Source of the DNA: Gluconacetobacter aggeris
GTDB taxonomy: Bacteria; Pseudomonadota; Alphaproteobacteria; Acetobacterales; Acetobacteraceae
Assembly (NCBI RefSeq): GCF_014174395.1
Contig: NZ_JABEQD010000002.1
Location: 124,001-188,000, forward strand
Direction of reading: 5' to 3'
DNA length: 64,000 nucleotides
Shown here: piece by piece, positions 17,874-24,958 of the stretch
Numbering within the stretch: position 1 is the stretch's first letter
Layout: each line of letters starts with the position of its first letter
Translations under genes and position numbers: made by a program
The notes under the pieces: generated by a model
Seen by the model: the letters and a program-made list of their open reading frames with translations, nothing else
Told to the model about the DNA's origin: nothing
Databases searched by the model: none

Positions 17874-18299
17874 TCAATGAACCTGCAACTGGGCCCGCGC
17901 CTCGCCATCCGGGCGGGCGGCGGTATGCAGGTTGACATAGACACGGCCCGCCCGCAGCTCCTTGACCTGCTCCGGCGTCAGGACCACCGCGCCACTGAGC
18001 GGGCTGGTATAAGGTCCCTGGATCGGCGCCAGCACGCCCGCATCCTGGCCCGGATCGGCCGGACCATGGAAATGGGCCGCAACGACGGCACCGCTCAGTC
18101 CGCGCCACGTGATGCGATAGGTCACCATATTCCGTTTTTCGTTCAACGTGCCCGTCACGCTTCCCGTCGGGTGATCGTTCGCGCCGGCCACCGGTACGAA
18201 CGCGCCCGTCACCTGAAGGGTTCGCCCCTCGGCCACGGCGATGGATGACGCGATCGGCGCGGCCAACAGCAGGCCGCCGAACAGCAGGGAACAACGCAT
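17874..18299 (-). CDS. Secreted CHRD-domain protein
   Basis: 141 residues: signal peptide (MRCSLLFGGLLLAAPIASSIAVAEG), then one CHRD domain. Typical landmarks are TGSVTGTLNEKRNMVTYRIT, AHFHGPADPGQDAG and VYVNLHTAARPDGEARAQL, as in bacterial CHRD proteins. The domain is of unknown function in bacteria. The ATG at 18299 has GGAG 9 bases upstream. Its 3' end faces the SMR gene. Confidence 0.85.
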   Translation of the reverse strand: MRCSLLFGGLLLAAPIASSIAVAEGRTLQVTGAFVPVAGANDHPTGSVTGTLNEKRNMVTYRITWRGLSGAVVAAHFHGPADPGQDAGVLAPIQGPYTSPLSGAVVLTPEQVKELRAGRVYVNLHTAARPDGEARAQLQVH

Positions 18300-18391
18300 G
18301 ATCCCGATCTCCATTGAAACAGACAGGTTGAACACGAACCCGCCGGACGCGGCGCTGGCTCGCGCGTCCGGTCCGGGCATCATGCCGACAG

Positions 18392-18526
18392 TCAGATATC
18401 CAGGCCGGCCGACCGGTTCAGGGCCGACAGATCCGGATCGATCCGCGTATCGACAAATCGCGCGAGCTGAATGCCACAGGCAACGAGCAGAACCGACGCC
18501 AGGCTCATCATTCCCAGATAGACCAT
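18392..18526 (-). CDS. Small membrane protein, unknown
   Basis: 44 residues: an N-terminal transmembrane segment (VYLGMMSLASVLLVACGIQLA) and a polar tail. A very strong ribosome site (AGGAGGGCATA then ATG) supports it as a real gene. It is upstream of the CHRD gene on the same strand. No family is recognised. CGIQLA near the end of the helix is not a convincing lipobox because it is too far in. Confidence 0.58.
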   Translation of the reverse strand: MVYLGMMSLASVLLVACGIQLARFVDTRIDPDLSALNRSAGLDI

Positions 18527-18843
18527 TATGCCCTCCTGATGAAAACCAATCCGATCGTGTCTGCAATGGCCGCCTCCTGTGCTCGAATCATGGCAAGAGG
18601 CAGGCATTTTTTCAGCATGGGTCGCCGTCCAGGCGGGACGAACCGGGTCCATCCGCGTTTCTATACGCGCGCGAACAGATATTCCCGTTAACTTAATAAG
18701 ACGCGCGGGTGATAACGCCCCAACGTCCGATAACGGCATAAGGTTGCGCCGCCATGCTGTCGCCCGTCCATTTGCCGAAGGGCTGGACAGCCACCTGCCG
18801 CCACCACACATCACGCAGACGGTAGCACAAGGAAATCCCCGCT
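18527..18843. other. Divergent intergenic region
   Basis: 317 bp between two small divergent genes. I see nothing with confidence beyond the two ribosome sites at its ends. The middle (TTAACTTAATAAGACGCG, near 18690) is AT-richer than its flanks and is the likeliest promoter zone. Confidence 0.4.
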
Positions 18844-19065
18844 ATGTCCCGCTTCGCCGATTATGACGACCGCCCGACCGACGCCGGCAAGCACGAACAG
18901 GCACGCCGCCTGGCCGAAGCCGCCCTGAAGGCCGAGGACGAAGGCGATCAGGCTCGCGCCGACGCTCTGTTCGCCGAAGCCGACCGCACCGACCCGCAGG
19001 CGGTGGAAAATGTCCTGATGGAATGGCCCGACCATCCCCGCGCCAGACGACACGCGCGCCGTTGA
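18844..19065 (+). CDS. Small charged helical protein, unknown
   Basis: 73 residues, rich in Ala, Glu, Asp and Arg, with a predicted long helix (KHEQARRLAEAALKAEDEGD, then ARADALFAEADRTDP) that resembles one TPR-like helical hairpin. AAGGA lies about 10 bases before the ATG. It is probably cytosolic. No family is recognised. Confidence 0.6.
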   Translation: MSRFADYDDRPTDAGKHEQARRLAEAALKAEDEGDQARADALFAEADRTDPQAVENVLMEWPDHPRARRHARR

Positions 19066-19087
19066 TGCCGCTCGGCCGCAAGGTCCG

Positions 19088-19134
19088 GATTACAGGAAAC
19101 GCGCGTCGGATCGCCGCCAACGCGCCTTCCAGCC
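19088..19134. repeat. Family-A repeat fragment
   Basis: ATTACAGGAAACGCGCGTCG followed by GATCGCCGCCAACGCGCCTTCC matches one end of the family-A core. It stops 3 bp from the stop codon of the minus-strand acyltransferase gene. The other arm is lost. Confidence 0.65.
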
Positions 19135-19136
19135 TC

Positions 19137-20111
19137 TTAAGGCGTGTGTGGACCGGCGTCCTCGGCATTGCGGCGCAGCAGCGCCGCCCCTTCCGCCACC
19201 GCGTTCCAGGCCGCCTGGGCCAGCGCCTTGCGGCTGGGGAAGGCGTCGGGATCGAGCGGCGGATGCAGGATCACGCTGGCACGCATCGAGCGCCACTGCG
19301 CCAGTTGCCAGACATGCGGCGCCAGGTCCATGTCGCCATACCAGGAAAAGACGGGCCGGCGATGACGATTGACGTTCAGCCCGTCCAGCCGGTCATAGAC
19401 CAGCGACACGGGCTGGATCAGCGGCGCCATGCCGGGCGCGTAGGTCAGCAGCGGCGGGTCGGTCTCGGCTCCCTTGCGCAACGGCGGCATCTTGGCGATC
19501 GCGAAGAAGGCCGACATGAAGGGCAGCACACGCATCCCGTCCGACGACGTTCCCTCGGGGAACAGGACCAGATTGTCGCCTCCGATCAGGCGGCTGACCA
19601 TTTCGTCGCGCTCGCGGCCGGTCGTGCTGCGCTGCCGGCTGACAAAGATCGTCCGTCCAATGCGCGAGACGGTGCCCATGATCGGCCAGGCGCCGATATC
19701 GCCCTTGGCCACGAACACCGATGGCAGGACCGTGCCCAGGACCGGCACATCCAGCCACGAGCAATGGTTTGACACATAAATCACCGGACGTTCGCCGCGC
19801 GCGCGCGCGCGCGCGCCGCCTACCGTGCCGGCCCGGGTTCCGATCACGCGGATATCCATCGAGAACAGCCGGCACAGCACGCCCCATATCACGCGCGTCC
19901 AGCGGATCTTCGCCGTGCCGGGCACCAGCAGCAGCAGGGCTTCGAACGAGACCGATGTCGGGACCCAGACCGCGATCGCCAGCAGGCGTACCGTCGCCCG
20001 CAGGCGTGCCGACAGGCGGCTGCCCGTCGGGACCGGGGGGCTCTGGACGTCGGTGCAGGACATGTCGGGCCTGGCAAGACCCCGGGTCGGTGCTGGCCGG
20101 CGCGCGGTCAT
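19137..20111 (-). CDS. 1-acyl-sn-glycerol-3-phosphate acyltransferase (PlsC family)
   Basis: 324 residues from the first ATG; a start at residue 17 is also possible. Membrane-bound acyltransferase of phospholipid synthesis or lipid modification. Motif I is NHCSWLD (H116-x4-D121), motif III is FPEGTSS, and motif IV is around APLIQPVSL. Two hydrophobic segments lie at about 40-65. The stretch just before motif I (about residues 98-107, GARARARG) is encoded by a 21-bp alternating CG tract, which could slip and shift the frame. Paralogues of plsC are common in this group, so I do not assign the symbol. Confidence 0.9.
   Translation of the reverse strand: MTARRPAPTRGLARPDMSCTDVQSPPVPTGSRLSARLRATVRLLAIAVWVPTSVSFEALLLLVPGTAKIRWTRVIWGVLCRLFSMDIRVIGTRAGTVGGARARARGERPVIYVSNHCSWLDVPVLGTVLPSVFVAKGDIGAWPIMGTVSRIGRTIFVSRQRSTTGRERDEMVSRLIGGDNLVLFPEGTSSDGMRVLPFMSAFFAIAKMPPLRKGAETDPPLLTYAPGMAPLIQPVSLVYDRLDGLNVNRHRRPVFSWYGDMDLAPHVWQLAQWRSMRASVILHPPLDPDAFPSRKALAQAAWNAVAEGAALLRRNAEDAGPHTP
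19796..19816. repeat. (CG)10C dinucleotide tract inside the acyltransferase gene
   Basis: 21 bp of uninterrupted alternating C and G within codons for Ala/Arg just upstream of the catalytic HX4D. It is a simple-sequence repeat with slippage and Z-DNA potential. Confidence 0.95.
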
Positions 20112-20203
20112 GGACAGGGGCCCCGATCGGAAACAGGGCGATACAGGATACGGCGAGGAACGAACTTCATGAACCGATCATAACCGGGTTGGGAGCCTGC
20201 ATC

Positions 20204-20223
20204 AAAAAAGCCCCGCTCGGGGC
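20204..20223 (-). terminator. Terminator- or attenuator-like hairpin upstream of the acyltransferase
   Basis: On the minus strand: GCCCC-GAGC-GGGGC followed by TTTTTT. No minus-strand gene lies upstream. It may instead attenuate transcription into the acyltransferase gene, or end a short unannotated RNA. A TTGACA hexamer occurs about 50 bases upstream of it, without a convincing -10. Confidence 0.55.
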
Positions 20224-20397
20224 CGCCTGATAGCGGTCATGCATCACCAATCGGGCGCCATGTCAATGAAGGGCCGCCGGCCCGCCATTCATCACATGGC
20301 CGACAGATCGGCAAACAACCCCGGCGATCCCGCGTTGAAGCGACGTGGACGCGCCAACAGGGGCACACGCAAGGCACACGCAATACGGAGGCTCATC

Positions 20398-20550
20398 ATG
20401 TCGAACGACACGAAACCGACGCCGCCCAAGCCGGACGAAAAGAAACCGCATCCCCCCACCGAGCAGGAGGAAGCCAATCTGGATGAGGAACTGAAGGACA
20501 GTTTCCCGGCCAGCGACCCGCCATCTTCCGGTCACACGAATTCGCACTGA
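20398..20550 (+). CDS. Small SFPASDPP-motif protein
   Basis: 50 residues, very polar: Lys/Pro-rich N-terminus, then EEANLDEELKDSFPASDPPS. The LDExLxDSFPASDPPS motif marks a widespread family of tiny proteobacterial proteins of unknown function. The ATG at 20398 is supported by GGAGG 8 bases upstream. The longer open frame upstream is not used. Confidence 0.8.
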   Translation: MSNDTKPTPPKPDEKKPHPPTEQEEANLDEELKDSFPASDPPSSGHTNSH

Positions 20551-20775
20551 GCGCGACCGGCTGGGGACCAGGGATGCGGGCCCGCGGAAATACCGCTCCC
20601 TCCGCCCGACGCATGCCGGACATCCCACGTTCGTGATGCCCTTGCCCCCTGCGCGGGGCTCCCGTCGATCCCCATGTCAGAGACTGGGTCACCGCTCCTC
20701 CCGCATTGCCGTTGTTTCGCGAAGCCGGCGGTCGACCCCTCCCGGAGAGGAAGATGGGAAAAAGGGAGATCGTCC

Positions 20776-21189
20776 ATGACGACAGCATATTCAGGCGTAG
20801 CCGGCAGCTTCGAGCGAGCGTCCGCTCTCTCCCCGCCAGCAGGGCCACCGGAATGGGCGGCCTATCTTGAGGCCCTCCTGGCCGGCGGCGAACCGCGCAA
20901 CGGCTACGAGGCCCTGCTGCATCGGGCAGCCGATATAGGGTTATACGATGTGGTCCGCTCCTGGGGCATGACCGACACCCCGATGCCGATCGACAAGATG
21001 ACGACCCGCCTCCTGCTCCCCGCGGAGATGCTGGCCGCCATCACTCGCGAGACAGCCTGGAGCGAGGATGAAACCCTGACGGTCCTGACCACCGAACTGC
21101 CCCTCGCGGTCCGGCGGCACAGTACCCGGCAACGTTTCAACCGTTTCGGCCATACCGGCTGTCATGGCGAAGACCCGGTGCGCCGATAA
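20776..21189 (+). CDS. YidB/DUF937-like protein (divergent)
   Basis: 137 residues. The centre (GLYDVVRSWGMTDTPMPIDK, then LLLPAEMLAAITRETAWSED and LTTELPLAVRRHS) follows the DUF937/YidB plan: GL.DVV.SW, P+S...L, I..LA...G, L...LP. However, it lacks the usual Gly-rich N-terminus and the final LTP motif. Function is unknown. GGGAG lies 8 bases before the ATG at 20776. Confidence 0.55.
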   Translation: MTTAYSGVAGSFERASALSPPAGPPEWAAYLEALLAGGEPRNGYEALLHRAADIGLYDVVRSWGMTDTPMPIDKMTTRLLLPAEMLAAITRETAWSEDETLTVLTTELPLAVRRHSTRQRFNRFGHTGCHGEDPVRR

Positions 21190-21210
21190 GAGGCCGTTTT
21201 AAACAGCGTC

Positions 21211-22137
21211 TCAGTAGCCGCGTCGGCGATCGACGAGCCCTACCGGCACTTCGCCCCGCTGCAGTCGCTGCAGGTTCTCGATGACCTGTGCAGCGGCACT
21301 GGCCGGGGTCGTATCGCTGGCCACATGCGGTGTGATGGTGACGCGGGGATGGTCCCAGAACGGATGATCCGCGGGCAGCGGCTCCCGCGCCGTAACGTCC
21401 AGGATCGCGTGGGACAATTGACCGCTCGCCAGGGCATCGAGCAGATCCCGCTCCACCAGATGGCCGCCACGCCCGCAATTCACCAGCGCCGCCCCGCGCG
21501 GCATGGCATTGAAATGGGCGGAGCAGAGAATATCCCTGGTCTCCTCGGTCAACGGCAGCAGGCAGATCAGGATATCGGTCCGCGCCAGGAAGGGCTGAAG
21601 CTCCTCGGCGCCGGCAAAGCATTTTACGCCGTCGAGCGCATGTGCTCCCCGGCTCCAGCCGGCGCAATCGAATGCGAACAGTTGCAGGCGTTCCAGCAAA
21701 GCGCGCCCCAGCACGCCCAGCCCCAACACCCCGACCCGCCGGTCGCGGGCCAGCGTATGCGGCAGGCGCGTCCATTCATGAGCAGATTGCTGGCGGCGAT
21801 AGGCCGGGACCTGCCGATGCAGGGCCAGCGTCGCCCAGGTGCCGTATTCCACCATCATCCCGGTCAGCGCCGGATCGACGATCCGCACCAGACTGACAGG
21901 CTCAGGCAGGTCCAGCGACAGGAACTGGTCCACCCCGGCACCTTCCGAGAAGACGACCCGCAGATTCGGAAAACGCTGCACCAGATCGGGCGGCGCCTTC
22001 CAGGTCAGCAGCGCGGTGATCTCCGCCGGGTCGCCGCATTCGGGCCACAGCCGCACATCCAGATCGGGGGCGGCCTGATGCAGCGCCGTGTGCCAAGCCG
22101 CCGCCCGGTCGGGTGAAGTTCTGACAAGCAACGCCAT
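21211..22137 (-). CDS. ghrA: Glyoxylate/hydroxypyruvate reductase A-like D-2-hydroxyacid dehydrogenase
   Basis: 308 residues. The NAD(P)-binding fold has VGVLGLGVLGRALLERL. The catalytic triad Arg, Glu, His is visible in VNCGRGGHLVE, DVTAREPLP and TPHVAS. The WSR after the nucleotide strand (CAGWSRG) favours NADPH, as in E. coli GhrA, which reduces glyoxylate and hydroxypyruvate. The exact substrate is inferred. It is a single gene between the YidB-like protein and dinB. Confidence 0.9.
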   Translation of the reverse strand: MALLVRTSPDRAAAWHTALHQAAPDLDVRLWPECGDPAEITALLTWKAPPDLVQRFPNLRVVFSEGAGVDQFLSLDLPEPVSLVRIVDPALTGMMVEYGTWATLALHRQVPAYRRQQSAHEWTRLPHTLARDRRVGVLGLGVLGRALLERLQLFAFDCAGWSRGAHALDGVKCFAGAEELQPFLARTDILICLLPLTEETRDILCSAHFNAMPRGAALVNCGRGGHLVERDLLDALASGQLSHAILDVTAREPLPADHPFWDHPRVTITPHVASDTTPASAAAQVIENLQRLQRGEVPVGLVDRRRGY

Positions 22138-22237
22138 TTCATTCCATCCCGCGATGAGTCCGGCCGGGATATCGGCGCCGGAAACCCATGATATTATGGG
22201 CTCCTTTCCCCTTTCCCGGCAAGCATCTCCGCTGTGA

Positions 22238-23344
22238 TCAGGGCGCCTCCAGCTCCAGGGCGAATTGCGTGCCGGGCGCGGCGGCCTCCTGACTGTCGAG
22301 GTTGGACAGCGTCATCCCCAGCAGACGCACCCCCTTTTCAGGCGGAAAGAACGGACGCATCAGCCCCATCGCAATCTCCCGCAAATCGGCACGGGAGGAT
22401 ATCGGAGAGGGAAGCGAACGGGCCCGGCCGGTATGACGGAAATCGGCATAGCGGATCTTCACCGTCACCGTGCGCCCGCTCAGCCCGCGCCTGCCGCTGG
22501 CTTCCCACACCCGGTCGACCAGTGCGTCCAGCACCGCCTGCGCCTGGTCCCAATGATGGATATCCTGCTCCAGCGTGCGTTCGGCGCCGATGGATTTGCG
22601 CTTGCGGTCGGGTTCGACCGGTCGCTCGTCCAGCCCGCGCGCAATGCCGTGGTAGAACGCGGCGGCGCGACCGAAATGGCGCGCCAGACGCTCCATGTCC
22701 CATTCCCGCAGATTCAGGCCGGTGCGAATGCCCAGCGCGTGCATGCGCGCCGCCGTGGCGGGACCGATGCCGTGAAAGCGTTCGACCGGCAGGCTCTCGA
22801 CAAAGCGCGGTCCCATGCGCGGCGTGATGACATACAGCCCGTCGGGCTTGCGATGGTCCGATGCCAGCTTGGCGAGAAACTTGTTGTAGGACACGCCGGC
22901 CGATGCCGTCAGCCCGGTCTCCGACCGGATCGCGGCCCGAATTTCCTCGGCGATCGCGGTGGCGGAGGGGTGCGCGATCAGCGATACGGTGACATCCAGA
23001 TAGGCTTCGTCGAGCGAAAGCGGCTGGATCAGCGTCGTATAGCGGGCAAAAATGGCGTGGATCTGTGCCGAAACCGCCCGATAGACATCAAAGCGCGGCG
23101 GCACGAAGAGCAGCTCCGGGCATTTGCGCCGCGCGGTGACCGACGGCATGGCCGAGCGCACACCATATTGCCGCGCCTCGTAACTGGCGGCGGCGACCAC
23201 CCCGCGCTGCCGGCTGCCGCCAACGGCCACCGGCCGGCCCCGCAAGGCCGGGTCGTCCCGCTGCTCGACCGACGCATAGAAGGCATCCATGTCGACATGG
23301 ATGATCCGCCGGATGACAGCCTCCCCCATTGCCTGCCGCACCAT
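22238..23344 (-). CDS. dinB: DNA polymerase IV (Y family, translesion)
   Basis: 368 residues. The catalytic acidic residues are in IHVDMDAFYASVE and PLSLDEAYLDVT. Finger residues RGVVAAASYEARQYGVRSAMP, the thumb helix-hairpin-helix around FHGIGPATAARMHALGI, and the little finger from about residue 245 are all present. The C-terminal beta-clamp-binding motif is not obvious. Error-prone polymerase, commonly SOS-regulated; I did not see a clear LexA box. Confidence 0.96.
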   Translation of the reverse strand: MVRQAMGEAVIRRIIHVDMDAFYASVEQRDDPALRGRPVAVGGSRQRGVVAAASYEARQYGVRSAMPSVTARRKCPELLFVPPRFDVYRAVSAQIHAIFARYTTLIQPLSLDEAYLDVTVSLIAHPSATAIAEEIRAAIRSETGLTASAGVSYNKFLAKLASDHRKPDGLYVITPRMGPRFVESLPVERFHGIGPATAARMHALGIRTGLNLREWDMERLARHFGRAAAFYHGIARGLDERPVEPDRKRKSIGAERTLEQDIHHWDQAQAVLDALVDRVWEASGRRGLSGRTVTVKIRYADFRHTGRARSLPSPISSRADLREIAMGLMRPFFPPEKGVRLLGMTLSNLDSQEAAAPGTQFALELEAP

Positions 23345-23430
23345 GCTCGTTCAGCCGTGCCCGCCGGAAGCTGCCGTGGGGGCTGCCCTGGGGGCCGCCC
23401 CGGCACGCGGCCGGAGCGGAAGCGTCAGGC

Positions 23431-23550
23431 TCAGTTCTTGTTGCAAAACACTTTCTTGACCACGAAGGCCAGCGCCGCAACCAGACCCACGGCCAGGATT
23501 CCCTTTACGCAGGGGGACTTGATCTTACATTTCGTCGGACATTCAGCCAT
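23431..23550 (-). CDS. Tiny Cys-rich membrane protein, unknown
   Basis: 39 residues with four Cys (C4, C8, C14, C36) around one transmembrane segment (GILAVGLVAALAFVVKK). The N-terminus MAECPTKCKIKSPC puts three Cys in the first 14 residues. AAGGAAGTGAG lies upstream of the ATG at 23550, so I prefer this start to the longer frame. It sits between dinB and the hydrolase gene. It might bind metal or be a disulfide-linked oligomer (speculative). Confidence 0.6.
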   Translation of the reverse strand: MAECPTKCKIKSPCVKGILAVGLVAALAFVVKKVFCNKN

Positions 23551-23747
23551 CGGTCTCACTTCCTTGAATGCGACAGCCGAGGCGCACATGCCCCGGTGCC
23601 TGCCGCATTTTATGCGCCTCGCCTTTCCCCTGACTAGTGCCAACAATCCGGAATTTTCCAGATTTCACATTCTTAACATCAGGCAAATCAATATTTTAGC
23701 GAACTGCCCCACCCCAAAATTCACCCCTGCAATGCAGAGGCTGGACA

Positions 23748-24797
23748 TTACCCCGCCAGCGGATGGACCCTGTCGCACACTGTCGGATCGCCGTCCGGCG
23801 CGTAGGGCAGGCCCAGCACATCATGCAGGTAATCGCGCGTTGCGCGGCAGACGGCATCCGGAGTGCGCGAGCGCAGCGGCGAGGCGATGACATGGCTGTC
23901 GGCCTGCGGAAAATCCACCTGCCGCCGCAGGGCGACCGGCGTACCCAATTGCCCGAACATCCGCATCATCGCCGGCACCTCGACCGTCGGGTCGGTATGC
24001 GCCGGATCGCGGTCGTAATACCCCAGAAAGACCGGCGCCGTGACCTGGCGAAACACCGGTTCGACCATCCGCCCGCGCGTCAGCTGGGCCAGGGCGACAT
24101 AACCGTCGACATGCACGTCCCCCGTCCAGACCGGCCCCAGCGCGGCGGCATGCGTCACGTCATGACCGTGATTGTGGAACAGCCACATCAGCTGCAATCC
24201 CCACGGCCAGAACAGCGGGTCCAACTGGTTCCCCCGTTCGCGCACCAGCGGCGACCACAGGACCAGGCCGGCCAGCGCATGCGGAAAGCGCGCCGCCAGA
24301 TCCAGTGCCAGGGCGCCACCGGTGGAGGCGCCGATCACCACCACCCTCTCGCCGATCGCGCCGCCGATCGCCAGCGCCCGCGCCGCCCCCTGCGCCAGGC
24401 GCTCCGCCGTCAGGCCACGCATCGCGTCCGGCGCCTGCAACCCGTGGCCCGGCAGCCGCGCCAGATAAAGATTACAGCCGAACAGGCGCGCGAGATCCGT
24501 ATGGACCGGCGCCCCCTCCCCCTGGCTGGCGGTGAAACCATGCAGATAGACGATGGCGCAGGCGGTGCGCGCGGGGCGCGCCGGATCGGCCCATACGATC
24601 CGCGCCCCGGTACCGGGTCGCAGCGGGCCGGCCGCCGCTTCGCCAGCCGCGATCTCGGTCTCGAGCGTGGCGGGATCGGACGGCAGTGACGGCAAACCGA
24701 CCGCACCGTTCCACGGCCGCACGCGCGGCCCCAGCCCAATCGCCAATCCCAGCATCCCCGCCAGCAGAACGGCCCGCCATCCCATCATCGTTCGCAT
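23748..24797 (-). CDS. Alpha/beta hydrolase, membrane-anchored or secreted
   Basis: 349 residues. N-terminal hydrophobic segment (AVLLAGMLGLAIGLGP), then an alpha/beta hydrolase fold: IVYLHGFTASQGEGAP (oxyanion region), nucleophile elbow VIGASTGGAL, GYYDRDPAH acid region, and DSHVIAS His. It resembles monoacylglycerol-lipase or esterase relatives (Hydrolase_4). The substrate is unknown. It is divergent from the GGDEF sensor. Confidence 0.82.
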   Translation of the reverse strand: MRTMMGWRAVLLAGMLGLAIGLGPRVRPWNGAVGLPSLPSDPATLETEIAAGEAAAGPLRPGTGARIVWADPARPARTACAIVYLHGFTASQGEGAPVHTDLARLFGCNLYLARLPGHGLQAPDAMRGLTAERLAQGAARALAIGGAIGERVVVIGASTGGALALDLAARFPHALAGLVLWSPLVRERGNQLDPLFWPWGLQLMWLFHNHGHDVTHAAALGPVWTGDVHVDGYVALAQLTRGRMVEPVFRQVTAPVFLGYYDRDPAHTDPTVEVPAMMRMFGQLGTPVALRRQVDFPQADSHVIASPLRSRTPDAVCRATRDYLHDVLGLPYAPDGDPTVCDRVHPLAG

Positions 24798-24958
24798 CCC
24801 GCACCGTATCCCGACGTAAGCCCTATACCGAAATTTTCCTGATAAAATAGAGCGTTGTTTTTGTAATTACGAATATTGCCCTGCTCTCCTTTTTTCCTGC
24901 ATACTCTCCGGCGGCAATACGGAACCGTCATCCCCAGGATCGCAATATTTTGTTTACA

